47,956 nucleotides of DNA from Treponemataceae bacterium (GCA_024402495.1 JAKSTR010000011.1:1-47956), one strand, 5' to 3'; shown: positions 32,503-41,553, counted from the stretch's first letter. Numbers and translations: made by a program. The notes: generated from the letters alone by a model not told the origin.

Positions 32503-33763
32503 GCGCGTCTACATCGCACGAAAATATTTTGAAGCCGTTCAAAATACCAAAAATCTTATGAAGATTTTAAAATCGCAAACTTGAGACAAAAAAACCGTGC
32601 GCGCCACATCGCGCGAAATATTTTTAAGCCGTTCAAAATACCAAAAATCTTATGAATATTTCAAAATTGCAAACTCGCGACCCAAAAAAAAGCGCACAAT
32701 CTCGCACGAAAAAGTTTTTAAGCTGTTCAAAATACCAAAAATCTTATGAATATTCCAAAATTACAAACTCGCAACCCAAAACTGCGAACGCCACATCGCG
32801 CAAAATATTTTGAAACCAGCTAAAATATCAAAAATCTTATGAATATTCCAAATATTCCAAAATTGCTAACTTGCAAACCCGAAACATGCGCGCCACATCG
32901 CGCGATAATATTTTGAAACCAGCTAAAATACTAAAAATCTTATAAATATTTCAGAATTGCAAACTTGCACCACAAAATCGCGCACGCCATATCGCGCAAA
33001 ATATTTTGAATCTGGCAAAAATACCAAAAATCTTATGAATATTTCAAAATTGCAAACTTGCGCCACAAAAACCGGGCGCGCCACATCGCGCGAAATTATT
33101 TTGCAGTCGTTCAAAATATCAAAAATCTTATGAAGATTTCAAAATTGCTAACTTGCAAACCCGAAGCATGCGCGCCACATCGCGCGAAATATTTTGAAGC
33201 CGTTCAAAAGACCAAAAATCTTATGAAATTTTCCAAAATTGCAAACTTGCAATCAAAAACCACATGTACCACATCGTGCGAAAATATTTTGAAACCATTC
33301 AAAATACCAAAAATCTTATGAATATTTCAAAACTGCAAACTTACACAACCAAAACCGCACACGCCACCTCGCGCGAAAATATTTTTAAGCTGGTTAAAAT
33401 ACCAAAAATCTTATGAATATTTCAAAATCGCAAACTTGCGCGACCAAAAGCGCACACCACATCGCGCAAAAATATTTTGAAGCCGTTCAAAATACTAAAA
33501 ATCTTATGAATATTTCAAAATTGCACACTTGTAACCACGAAAATAGCACGCGCCATATCGCGCGAAATATTTTGAAGCCGTCCAAAATACCAAAAATCTT
33601 AGGAATATATCAAAATTGCAAACTTGCGACCAAAAAACCGTACCGCCACATCGCACGAAAAGATTTTGAAACCGTTCAAAAGACCAAAAATCTTATGAAT
33701 ATTTCAAAATAGCAAACTTGCGTACCCAAAAAGCACACGCACCACATCGCGCGAAAATATTTC
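32503..33763. repeat. ~94-bp tandem repeat array, 13 full diverged copies
   Basis: The core AAATCTTATG (or close variants) recurs at 32551, 32645, 32739, 32832, 32935, 33028, 33123, 33216, 33311, 33406, 33499, 33594 and 33688: spacings of 93-95 with one of 103. Each unit also holds CACATCGCGCGAAA, a hairpin ATTTTGAA-GCCG-TTCAAAAT and TTGCAAACTTGC. Spacers between cores are not unique, so it is not CRISPR. The period is not a multiple of 3, so short frames such as those at 33058-33321 and 33413-33712 are chance. It fills the gap from the NrnA-like gene to the sigma-like gene. Confidence 0.9.
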
Positions 33764-33834
33764 AATCTCTCTACTATTTTCTAAAACTGCCACAAAATAT
33801 CTAAAAACTTATAAAAATACTCAAAATATCCTAA

Positions 33835-33903
33835 AAATTTCTTATGATTTTGACCAAATTCTTATCTTTATTTTTGCAGTTTTGACAAAATCATAAGAAA
33901 TTT
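33835..33903. repeat. 18-bp perfect inverted repeat plus third copy
   Basis: AAATTTCTTATGATTTTG at 33835-33852 pairs exactly with its complement at 33886-33903; a further direct copy of the TCTTATGATTT core follows near 33916. The CTTATGA core is shared with the 94-bp repeat units. Confidence 0.7.
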
Positions 33904-34163
33904 GAAAAATTTTCTTATGATTTGCTAAAATACATAAAAAATTTTAAAAACACCAGAATATTTTTTAAAAACAGCATTACATTTTTCAATTCAATTTGCG
34001 CCCAAAAATTGGATATTTTAAGCATTCTGCACATTTTGGACTAAATATTTTCTTCTTTTTTGACAATTTAGAAAAAACTTCGTTTTTCAATTTACAAAGC
34101 AAAATACAAAGCTGGCACAAAATTTGCATATCAGTTTTCAACGCCAAAAAACGGAGAACAAAT

Positions 34164-35120
34164 TTGAAAACTGATAAAAACCAAAAAGAAAAACATCCGG
34201 AAAACTTCACTTATGCGAACCCGGAAGACGATTTTTCTAATTCTGACGAAAAATCACCCCTTGTAAAAAGGCAACTGGAAAAAAAAGCTCGCTACGAACT
34301 GGGGCTGCTGGAGAAAAAAGGCTTGAACGCAAAAGACTTAACTTATTATGTTTACAGAAATTACGCCGCGTTCAACCTTGCCGGAATGGACGAAGACGTC
34401 CGCAGCAATTTCATTCTGAATTTATTTTCGCTTATGGAAAAAATCTGCCAGAACTACAACCCGAAAACCAGTCAGCTTTACGGATACCTGCAATGCTGCG
34501 TCAAGCGGCGGCGGCAAAGCGAAAATAAAAAACTTGCAAAGCTTACCGCCCAGGAAAGCATGATTCTTTTTGACAGCGGCACAATGCTGAATTTGCCATA
34601 CGAAAACGACCGTTATCGCAGCTTTTACGCCCCAAAAGACGAAGAAGCGTTCTCAATTCCTGCACAGATTGACGAAAAAACCATTCAGCACCTGCCCGTT
34701 CTCGCCTTAAAATCTTCGTGGTATTTAACCGACGACATAATTGACAAGCTTTGCAAAATCTGCAACCTGAACAAAGAAAATTTCATCCAAATTGTTGAAA
34801 TCCTGAACAGCAAAATCGAAAAAAGAATCGCATATATAGAAAACTGTTCGCAAAAATTAGTTGCAATGTACAGCAGGCAGGTTTGCAGCCAGTACGAACT
34901 GCAAAAAATGGACAATTACGATTCGCAGTACAAAAGACAGCTGCAAAAAAAACAGCAAAACCGCTACCGGAAATGGAAAAACTACGATTTTTACAAAAGC
35001 AAAATCCGCATTTCTACGCCGATACAGCTGATTGCCGACGTTTTGAACCGCCCGATTACCGAAATCCGAAACGATTTGCGATATTTCAAGCGCAACCAAA
35101 GCAAGTTTTTTCAAAATTGA
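34164..35120 (+). CDS. putative RNA polymerase sigma-factor-like protein
   Basis: 318 residues from a TTG at 34164 with GGAG 8 nt upstream; the longer frame from 33996 is low-complexity. Residues ~60-125 (DVRSNFILNLFSLMEKICQN, then YLQCCVKRRRQSENKKL) look like a sigma region 2: a helix pair ending in a basic patch. The C-terminus (TPIQLIADVLNRPITEIRND, then LRYFKR) looks like a region-4 type helix-turn-helix. The middle is unlike known sigma factors. Inference only: a divergent ECF-like sigma or a DNA-binding protein of similar fold. It lies directly after the 94-bp array and the 18-bp inverted repeat. Confidence 0.6.
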   Translation: MKTDKNQKEKHPENFTYANPEDDFSNSDEKSPLVKRQLEKKARYELGLLEKKGLNAKDLTYYVYRNYAAFNLAGMDEDVRSNFILNLFSLMEKICQNYNPKTSQLYGYLQCCVKRRRQSENKKLAKLTAQESMILFDSGTMLNLPYENDRYRSFYAPKDEEAFSIPAQIDEKTIQHLPVLALKSSWYLTDDIIDKLCKICNLNKENFIQIVEILNSKIEKRIAYIENCSQKLVAMYSRQVCSQYELQKMDNYDSQYKRQLQKKQQNRYRKWKNYDFYKSKIRISTPIQLIADVLNRPITEIRNDLRYFKRNQSKFFQN

Positions 35121-35198
35121 AAGCTTTTTTGGGGCAGAAAATTTTTTTTTAGTTGAAGCTACCGCTCACATTCTTTCAGTATTTTCTGTTATCAAAAT

Positions 35199-35238
35199 AA
35201 ACGAATCTCGGCAAAACCGTTCGAGGTTCGTTTGTTTT
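35199..35238 (+). terminator. terminator after the sigma-like gene
   Basis: AAACGAATCTCG pairs with CGAGGTTCGTTT (one mismatch), then GTTTTG. Confidence 0.65.
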
Positions 35239-35316
35239 GCAAAAATTGCGCTACGTTTTTCCATGATTGCTACGGTTGCGGTGCAGGGATTTTGCAAATT
35301 GCCGCATTTGGCTTGG

Positions 35317-35345
35317 TTGCCTATGCAGCAAAAAACCGCTATATT
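35317..35345 (+). promoter_or_regulatory. rdgB promoter, leaderless type
   Basis: TTGCCT and TATATT with a 17-nt spacer; TATATT ends 6 nt before the ATG and no Shine-Dalgarno is present. Confidence 0.55.
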
Positions 35346-35351
35346 TCTGCC

Positions 35352-35981
35352 ATGAAATTATTTTTTGCATCTGGTAACAGACATAAACAGGCAGAAGTTG
35401 CAAAACTTTTCCCCCAGCACGAAGTTCTTATTCCCGCCGATATCGGCATTGATTTTGACCCTGAAGAAAACGGCAGCAGTTTTGTAGAAAACAGCCTTAT
35501 AAAGGCAAAAGCGCTTTACGAAATTGTAAAAGTTCCGGTTATTGCCGACGATTCCGGTATTTGCGTAGACGCCCTGAATGGCGCGCCGGGCATTTTTTCG
35601 GCACGATACGCCGGTATTGACGACCCGACAGGTAAAAATCACGGCGAAAAACTTACTTCGCCGGAGCGCAACCGCCTGCTTTTGGAACACGTAGAAAAAA
35701 CTTTTGCCCAATCCAATGACAGCAATAAACAGCGCAGCTGCCGCTTTGTCTGCGCAATGGTCTTGTATCTTGGCAGCGACCGTTTTTACGCGGTACAGGA
35801 AACCATTGAAGGCGAACTTGTAAGCGACATTAAAAGCGCAGAAGGCGCAAACGGTTTTGGCTACGACCCTATTTTTTATTTGCCGCAGTACGGCAAAACC
35901 GTTGCCCAGCTTAGCGACGAAGAAAAAAATGCCATAAGCCATCGCGGTAAAGCCGCAAAAAAAATCGCAGAACTTCTTTAG
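35352..35981 (+). CDS. rdgB: dITP/XTP pyrophosphatase (HAM1/RdgB family)
   Basis: Removes non-canonical purine triphosphates from the nucleotide pool. The N-terminus MKLFFASGNRHKQAEV has the nucleotide-contact SxNxxK-like motif, followed by FVENSLIKAK, the metal motif ADDSGICVDAL, GAPGIFSARYAG and the C-terminal FGYDPIF and SHRGKA motifs. 209 aa from the ATG at 35352. The frame is open from 35232, but those 40 codons overlap the terminator and promoter and lack family similarity. Confidence 0.94.
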   Translation: MKLFFASGNRHKQAEVAKLFPQHEVLIPADIGIDFDPEENGSSFVENSLIKAKALYEIVKVPVIADDSGICVDALNGAPGIFSARYAGIDDPTGKNHGEKLTSPERNRLLLEHVEKTFAQSNDSNKQRSCRFVCAMVLYLGSDRFYAVQETIEGELVSDIKSAEGANGFGYDPIFYLPQYGKTVAQLSDEEKNAISHRGKAAKKIAELL

Positions 35982-36095
35982 TTTTCAATTTCTTCAATTC
36001 TTTCAATTGAAAAAGCTGAAAGTGAAAAACTGAAAAAAATGCAGGCAAAGCTGAAAATTTACAGTTTTTCGCCGGCTAAAAAAAGCCCAAAACAG

Positions 36096-36139
36096 CAAAA
36101 ACCCGCAGGAAATTTTTACATTTTTCCTGCGGGTTTTTG
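36096..36139 (+). terminator. terminator after rdgB
   Basis: AAAAACCCGCAGGAAA pairs with TTTCCTGCGGGTTTTT around ~10 nt. Confidence 0.9.
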
Positions 36140-36207
36140 TTTTTGCCTAACTCGGAAGAAAAATAAAAAAATTTAATATTTTTTTTTAATTTTTTTATAA
36201 AAATAAG

Positions 36208-36235
36208 TAATCAAAATTCAAGGTAGTGCCGAACT
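36208..36235 (+). promoter_or_regulatory. possible sigma-28 promoter of the first flaB
   Basis: TAATCAAA, 12 nt, GCCGAACT; compare TAAAGTTT-N11-GCCGATAA. Only the GCCGA part is strong. Confidence 0.4.
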
Positions 36236-36292
36236 TTATAAGTGAGAGCTAATGACGTGCTGCACTTCGTAGAAGTCAACAACACGCACTGG

Positions 36293-36400
36293 TTCCGTGT
36301 ACAAAAACAGGTAACGATAGCCTTGTACTCTACTTCGCCTGTTTTTGTACAAAACCCACCAGACGGAACGGATTCTGTCTAATATTTTCCATGGAGGAAA
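36293..36400 (+). promoter_or_regulatory. structured leader of the first flaB with ANGGA motifs
   Basis: GTACAAAAACAGG (36299-36311) pairs perfectly with CCTGTTTTTGTAC (36338-36350); outer TTCCGT/ACGGAA (36293-36298/36363-36368) extends it. Two adjacent ACGGA motifs (36363, 36368) are followed by ATGGAGGA at the Shine-Dalgarno (36391-36398). These are CsrA-type recognition elements. Confidence 0.55.
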
Positions 36401-36403
36401 CTT

Positions 36404-37264
36404 ATGGTCATCAACCACAACATGTCGGCTATGTATTCACACCGCGTACTTGGTATCAGCAATGATAACGTACAGAAGAATATGGAAAAACTTTCATCAG
36501 GCATGAAAATCAATCGTGCAGGCGACGACGCTTCAGGACTTGCTGTATCTGAAAAGATGCGCGCACAGATCCGCGGTTTGAACCGTGCTTCAGCTAACGC
36601 CTCTGATGGTATCAGCTTCATCCAGACAACAGAAGGTTATTTGAATGAAACAACTGAAATCTTACAGAGACTTCGCGAACTTTCAGTTCAATCAGCTAAC
36701 GGCATCTATACCGCTGAAGACCGCATGCAGATTCAGGTTGAAGTTTCTCAGCTTGTTGCAGAAGTAGACCGCATCGCTAGCCAGGCTCAGTTCAACGGAA
36801 TGAACCTTCTTACAGGTCGTTTCGCACGTGCTACAGGTGAAAATGCTGTTACAGCTTCTATGTGGTTCCATATCGGCGCTAACATGGATCAGAGAATCAA
36901 AGTATACATCGGTACTATGACTGCTTCTGCTCTTGGTGTTCGCGAAATCGGTAGTGAAGCTGTTCTTAGCCTCGAAACTCCGGATGATGCCAACCGCGCA
37001 ATCAACACACTTGATGAAGCATTGAAAAAGGTAAACAAACAGAGAGCAGATCTCGGTGCTTACCAGAACCGTTTGGAACATGCAGTACGTGGTATTGACA
37101 ATACTGCTGAAAACCTCCAGGCATCTGAATCACGTATCCGCGATACAGATATGGCTGCTCAGATGGTTGAATTTACCAAGAATCAGGTTCTTACACAGGC
37201 TGGAACTGCTATGTTGGCACAGGCTAACAGCAATTCTCAGAATGTTCTCTCACTGCTTAGATAG
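36404..37264 (+). CDS. flaB: flagellin core protein FlaB (first copy)
   Basis: Core filament protein of the periplasmic flagellum. 286 residues, typical of spirochaete FlaB. The conserved N-terminal D0/D1 part ([39 protein letters not shown]) and C-terminal D1/D0 part ([33 protein letters not shown]) are present, with a short central region. GGAGGA lies upstream of the ATG. The second flaB follows 300 bp downstream, differing mainly in the middle third. Confidence 0.97.
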   Translation: MVINHNMSAMYSHRVLGISNDNVQKNMEKLSSGMKINRAGDDASGLAVSEKMRAQIRGLNRASANASDGISFIQTTEGYLNETTEILQRLRELSVQSANGIYTAEDRMQIQVEVSQLVAEVDRIASQAQFNGMNLLTGRFARATGENAVTASMWFHIGANMDQRIKVYIGTMTASALGVREIGSEAVLSLETPDDANRAINTLDEALKKVNKQRADLGAYQNRLEHAVRGIDNTAENLQASESRIRDTDMAAQMVEFTKNQVLTQAGTAMLAQANSNSQNVLSLLR

Positions 37265-37308
37265 TGTAATATAATGGTGTAAATTACTTTTCAAAAGTAT
37301 TTTACAAA

Positions 37309-37346
37309 GAAGCCTTTGTGTGTTAAATTCAACACATAAGGGCTTC
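37309..37346 (+). terminator. stem-loop after the first flaB
   Basis: 16-bp stem GAAGCCTTTGTGTGTT/AACACATAAGGGCTTC with two G-U pairs and a 6-nt loop. It has no long T run, so it may be a terminator or a 3'-end stabiliser. Confidence 0.6.
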
Positions 37347-37415
37347 CCATTATATTTATGCCTGTTTTAGAGGGCATAGTTGATCTTTGAAAAACACCCC
37401 CGTGGTGTGTGTAGA

Positions 37416-37560
37416 CAGCAGGAACAGAAATTGTACGCAGTTTCTGTTTCTGCTGTATGAGTCTAAAACGAAATAAAAGAGGCGCAAAGCTTTTATTTTG
37501 CTCACTACATACACAGAACAAAAGCATGGAATGCTTTTGCAAAGGAAACACACGGAGGGT
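37416..37560 (+). promoter_or_regulatory. structured leader of the second flaB with GGA-loop hairpin
   Basis: Hairpin 1: CAGCAGGAACAGAAA/TTTCTGTTTCTGCTG (37416-37455, one wobble). Hairpin 2: AAAAGCAT-GGA-ATGCTTTT at 37520-37538, placing GGA in the loop. AAGGA (37542-37546) and ACGGA overlapping the GGAGG Shine-Dalgarno (37552-37558) follow. This matches the two-site arrangement of CsrA-repressed flagellin leaders. Confidence 0.65.
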
Positions 37561-37567
37561 TATTCTT

Positions 37568-38425
37568 ATGGTAATTAATCACAACATGACTTCAATGTAC
37601 GCTAACCGCGTTTTGGGAATTTCTAACGACGCCGTTCAGAAAGACATTGAAAAGCTCAGTTCAGGAATGAAAATAAACAGAGCAGGCGATGACGCTTCTG
37701 GTCTTGCAGTATCAGAAAAATTGCGTGCTCAGGTTCGTGGTTTGAATCAGGCTAACCGCAACATTCAGAATGGTATCAGCTTCATTCAGACAACTGAAGG
37801 ATATTTGCAGGAAACTACAGATGTTCTCCAGCGCATCCGCGAACTTTCAGTTCAGGCAGCAAACGGTATTTACACAGACGAAGACCGTATGCAGATTCAG
37901 GTTGAAGTATCTCAGCTTGTTGCCGAAGTAGACCGCATCGCAAGCCATGCTCAGTTCAACGGTATGAACCTTCTTACTGGTGGATTTGCTAATAACGATA
38001 CAACACAGCGTTTCTTACAGCTTCACGTTGGTGCAAACACTGACCAGAACGTTAAAGTATTCATCGGTACAATGACAGCTACAGCTCTTGGTTTGGCTGG
38101 ATTTGACGGAGATTCTAACTCGATGATTTCTCTTGCCACAGCAGAAAGCGCAAACATGACAATTGGAACAATTGACAGTGCTCTTAAAACTGTTAACAAA
38201 CAGCGCGCTGATCTTGGTGCATTCCAGAACAGATTTGAAACAGCATCTCGCGGTGTTGCAATTGCTGCTGAAAATCTTACAGCTTCTGAATCACGCATTC
38301 GTGATACAGATATGGCTGCACAAATGGTTGAATTTACCAGAAACCAGATTCTTACTCAGTCTGGTACAGCAATGTTGGCACAGGCCAATACGCAGTCACA
38401 GAACGTATTGACTATTTTACGCTAA
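37568..38425 (+). CDS. flaB: flagellin core protein FlaB (second copy)
   Basis: 285 residues, a paralogue of the preceding flaB. N- and C-terminal coiled-coil parts are nearly the same ([46 protein letters not shown]) and the centre differs ([14 protein letters not shown]). The frame is open from 37457, but GGAGGG lies 8 nt before the ATG at 37568 and the first copy starts at the same residue. Two FlaB proteins in tandem would co-assemble in the filament core. Confidence 0.97.
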   Translation: MVINHNMTSMYANRVLGISNDAVQKDIEKLSSGMKINRAGDDASGLAVSEKLRAQVRGLNQANRNIQNGISFIQTTEGYLQETTDVLQRIRELSVQAANGIYTDEDRMQIQVEVSQLVAEVDRIASHAQFNGMNLLTGGFANNDTTQRFLQLHVGANTDQNVKVFIGTMTATALGLAGFDGDSNSMISLATAESANMTIGTIDSALKTVNKQRADLGAFQNRFETASRGVAIAAENLTASESRIRDTDMAAQMVEFTRNQILTQSGTAMLAQANTQSQNVLTILR

Positions 38426-38433
38426 CATAGGTC

Positions 38434-38520
38434 GCATTAAAGAGACTTCTGGATGTCATCTTTTTAATGCTTTATTTGATGCAGGAAGAAATGCGCCTTT
38501 CTTCCTGCCCTTTCTTTATT
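38434..38520 (+). terminator. two stem-loops between the second flaB and flaG
   Basis: GCATTAAA/TTTAATGC (38434-38470) and GCAGGAAGAA/TTCTTCCTGC (38481-38508), the latter followed by CCTTTCTTTATT. They likely let much flaB message end here while some reads into flaG. Confidence 0.6.
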
Positions 38521-38533
38521 AGGAGGCAAGCCC

Positions 38534-38899
38534 ATGTCAGTTTCGATGAATGCACTTGGGCAGCAAATGACCACGGATGGTCACGTACGAGTTCGTCAGG
38601 CAGCTAAAAGCTACAAGGCAGCAGTTGTTCAGGCATCTGCAAGCACTGTACACTTTTCGGCAGCCAAACCGAATCTTGAATCCATTAAAGCTGAAATTGA
38701 ACGCGTTCAAGCAGAAATTTCAAGCCAGATGGGAAGAAAGGTAGAATTTAACATTAACCACGATCTTGGAAAGGTAGTCGTAAAGATTGTTGATCCTGCA
38801 ACCGATAAGGTTATAAAGGAGATACCGTCTGAAGACATACAAAAATTGCAAGTCAGAATGGGACAATTATCAGCGATGATTGTCGACGAGATGATTTAA
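38534..38899 (+). CDS. flaG: flagellar protein FlaG
   Basis: 121 residues. The C-terminal FlaG domain is clear: VEFNINHDLGKVVVKIVDPATDKVIKEIPSEDIQ followed by an amphipathic helix. FlaG is a small protein of uncertain role that influences filament length and usually sits beside fliD, as it does here (26-bp gap). AGGAGG lies 9 nt before the ATG. Confidence 0.93.
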   Translation: MSVSMNALGQQMTTDGHVRVRQAAKSYKAAVVQASASTVHFSAAKPNLESIKAEIERVQAEISSQMGRKVEFNINHDLGKVVVKIVDPATDKVIKEIPSEDIQKLQVRMGQLSAMIVDEMI

Positions 38900-38925
38900 T
38901 TTGTATTCTTTCTGGTATAGGATTA

Positions 38926-40947
38926 ATGTCAGATATAAACATACCTGGTGTCGGCGATAAGTACAAAACAAATGACCTCGTGAACAAACTTTTGGAGCTT
39001 GAAAAAGGTCCGTTAAATCGTGAAAAAGCGAAACTGGATTCTTACAAGCTTGAAAAGGAAAGCTGGCAGCGTGTTAACAAGTTTATGGCTTCTACACGCG
39101 ACAGCGCACGAGGTTTGTATTCTTACAACAACCCTTTCAACGAAAAAAACACAGAATCTTCTGATGACAGCGTTTTAACGGCGGAAGCAAGCCGTGATGC
39201 CGAAAAAGGCGAATATAAAGTTTACGTTGATCAGGTAGCTTCTGCGGATAAATTCCTTTCAAACAATATAGACAAAGATTTCTACGTTAATCCCGGTAAA
39301 TATACTTATACCGTTGGCGACCGTACCCTTTCGTTCAATTACAAGGGCGGCACGCTGGGCGATTTTACCGAAACTTTGAATAAGCGCGGCAAAGATATTT
39401 TAAAAGCTTCCATTATAAACGTTGCAAACAGCACCCGCGTATGGTCAATTGAATCAATTAAAACCGGTGCGGACAATGTTCTGGATTTTGACGACGATGC
39501 ATTATCAATGGCGGCAGGAATCGGCATAATTCAGCTTTCGCGCAACAATAACGAAATTGCATTCGGCAAAACTTCCCGCGATTTATCTGCAATACCGCAT
39601 TTGGACAGCAACGGCGTTGCAATAAAATCCGGAAATATCGTCGTACCGCCGCAAAACGGCGTTTCCGTAGCAATTCCGGAAAACGTAACTCAAAACAAAG
39701 ACAATATAATTTCTCTTAAAGTGCGGCTTACCCCCACAAAAGACATTACCGATACCGGCGATGAAGAAGAAGCCGAGGACAAGCCTTTTTTTGCGGATGC
39801 ACCAAAAGTAGAAATCGGTGAATTTGCAATCAGCAACTTTAACCTGAACCCGGACATAGAAATTGACGCACCGAAAGAAAAGCCGCAAAAAATAGAAAAT
39901 TACACGGTAGTTTATGCCAGAAACAAAAACGGCACCGAAACTGCCCTAGCCCAGCTTAACTATATAAGCGAAGTAACTGAATTTTATATAAAGCTCACCG
40001 AATATCCGGAAATTAAAAATCTGGTTTTCAAAAACTACAATACGGGTAAAACTGTCAGCGTAAGCGACATAAAGGCCTACGATTCTCAGGACGAACGTTC
40101 TTCCATACCGTTAAACCCTGTTTCGCTTGCCGCAGACGCAAAAGTCAGATACGAAGGCGTGCGCATTACAAGAAGCGAAAATAAAATTGACGATGTTATT
40201 CCAAACATAACGCTCAATCTTGAAAACGCTTCAAGCCGCCCGGTAACAATAACCGTAGACAGCGACGAAGAAACGGCAAAAAATTCAATTATTGAATTTG
40301 TGGGCAACTATAACCGCCTTATTGCCGAAATGAACATTTTGACAGGAACAAACGAAAACATAGTTTCGGAACTGGAATATTTTACCGAAGAAGAAGCGGA
40401 AGAAGCGCGCAAACGCCTCGGTCTTTTTCAGGCAGATTTTACCCTTACATCGGGAAAACAGGCCTTGCAAAGTTCCATGGTGCAGCCCTACCTTATTGAA
40501 GACAACGAAACAATCCGTATGCTTTCGCAAATCGGCATTTCTTCAAAAGCAACGGCGGGCGGCGGAATTACTTCTTCGCAGATGCGCGGCTATCTGGAAA
40601 TTGACGAAAAGAAACTTGACGAAGCCCTTGCAAATAATATGAGCGAAATTAAGAATCTTTTTGGCTATGATGCCGATAATGATATGGTAATAGATTCTGG
40701 TCTTGCTTATGTGATTGACCAGCGGCTTAATTCGTACACGCAGACCGGCGGTATTTTAACCAACAAAACCAGTATGCTGGACAGCCGCATTGAAAACAGC
40801 AACAAGCAGGTTAAAAAGCTTGAAGACCAGCTGAAAGACAAAGAACAGGAATTGCGTGAAAAATATTCCAAAATGGAAGGAACTTTGAACAGTTTGGAAT
40901 CACAAAGTTCTACAATAAATAACTTTAACAAGCAAAATTCTAAGTGA
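38926..40947 (+). CDS. fliD: flagellar filament capping protein FliD
   Basis: Caps the filament tip and promotes flagellin folding. 673 residues. The N-terminal FliD domain (MSDINIPGVGDKYKTNDLVN; YKVYVDQVASADKF) and C-terminal FliD domain (SGKQALQSSMVQPYL; LSQIGISSKATAGGG; YLEIDEKKLDEALANNMSEI) flank a long variable middle. The C-terminal end is a heptad-like coiled coil (DSRIENSNKQVKKLEDQLKD). The order flaB-flaB-flaG-fliD supports the call. Confidence 0.95.
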   Translation: MSDINIPGVGDKYKTNDLVNKLLELEKGPLNREKAKLDSYKLEKESWQRVNKFMASTRDSARGLYSYNNPFNEKNTESSDDSVLTAEASRDAEKGEYKVYVDQVASADKFLSNNIDKDFYVNPGKYTYTVGDRTLSFNYKGGTLGDFTETLNKRGKDILKASIINVANSTRVWSIESIKTGADNVLDFDDDALSMAAGIGIIQLSRNNNEIAFGKTSRDLSAIPHLDSNGVAIKSGNIVVPPQNGVSVAIPENVTQNKDNIISLKVRLTPTKDITDTGDEEEAEDKPFFADAPKVEIGEFAISNFNLNPDIEIDAPKEKPQKIENYTVVYARNKNGTETALAQLNYISEVTEFYIKLTEYPEIKNLVFKNYNTGKTVSVSDIKAYDSQDERSSIPLNPVSLAADAKVRYEGVRITRSENKIDDVIPNITLNLENASSRPVTITVDSDEETAKNSIIEFVGNYNRLIAEMNILTGTNENIVSELEYFTEEEAEEARKRLGLFQADFTLTSGKQALQSSMVQPYLIEDNETIRMLSQIGISSKATAGGGITSSQMRGYLEIDEKKLDEALANNMSEIKNLFGYDADNDMVIDSGLAYVIDQRLNSYTQTGGILTNKTSMLDSRIENSNKQVKKLEDQLKDKEQELREKYSKMEGTLNSLESQSSTINNFNKQNSK

Positions 40948-40962
40948 AGATAAGGAAACACC

Positions 40963-41553
40963 ATGGACGTATTATTGAACGGAATAAAATTAGACATTAC
41001 TTTAGAAGACGAAAAAAATATTGGCGATATTTTGAGAGCCATGGAAACCGAACTTGATAAAAATGCCGCAACAATTATTGAAGTTTGCGCCGACGGCACA
41101 ATTATCAGCGCCGAAATGCTTGATAAACTTTTTGACCAGCCAATTGATTCGGTAAACGAACTTTCCATTAAATCTATTTCTGCCCTGGAAGTTTCCAATA
41201 TTATCAGAGAAGTTTGCAGCCATTTTAATGCCCTTGCAGACAAGCTTGAAGAACTTCCCGTTCAATTGCAGAAAAACGAAGACAAAAAAGCAATGGAAAC
41301 CGTTACCGAGCTTGCCGATTCGCTTTCGCTTTTGTTCCAGACAATTCCTTATGTAAATCTTTTCCCGGAAAAGTTTTCTGACCTTACCGTTGAAAGCGAA
41401 CCGCTGGCGCCGTTTGTAGAACAGTTTCCGGCTTTGATGCAGGATTTTTTAAGTGCAGTTGAATCTAACGATACCGTTTCTATCGGCGACCTTGCAGAAT
41501 ATGAAATTTCGCCAAAATTGCGGCAACTGGCAAGCTTAAAAGATTCGCTTTAA
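40963..41553 (+). CDS. conserved protein downstream of fliD, possible flagellar chaperone
   Basis: 196 residues, no signal, acidic and helical. The N-terminal part (MDVLLNGIKLDITLEDEKN) may be a small beta unit; the rest is alpha-helical with a possible coiled coil (DKLEELPVQLQKNEDKKAM). It follows fliD by 15 bp with AAGGA, ends the flagellin-cap operon, and is followed by a terminator. In other bacteria fliS sits here, but I see no FliS motif, so a FliS-like role is only inferred from position. Confidence 0.75.
   Translation: MDVLLNGIKLDITLEDEKNIGDILRAMETELDKNAATIIEVCADGTIISAEMLDKLFDQPIDSVNELSIKSISALEVSNIIREVCSHFNALADKLEELPVQLQKNEDKKAMETVTELADSLSLLFQTIPYVNLFPEKFSDLTVESEPLAPFVEQFPALMQDFLSAVESNDTVSIGDLAEYEISPKLRQLASLKDSL

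Noticed and set aside
33058-33712. Two plus-strand ORFs inside the array (33058-33321, 33413-33712) as repeat proteins
   Set aside because: The 94-bp period shifts the frame each unit, so the similar peptides arise from the DNA repeat, and no Shine-Dalgarno is present.
32503-33763. CRISPR array
   Set aside because: Units are ~94 bp, diverged along their whole length and lack short identical repeats with unique spacers; no cas genes are in the window.
37309-37346. Riboswitch between the flaB genes
   Set aside because: It is a simple stem with a 6-nt loop and no conserved aptamer pattern; better explained as a 3' stem-loop.
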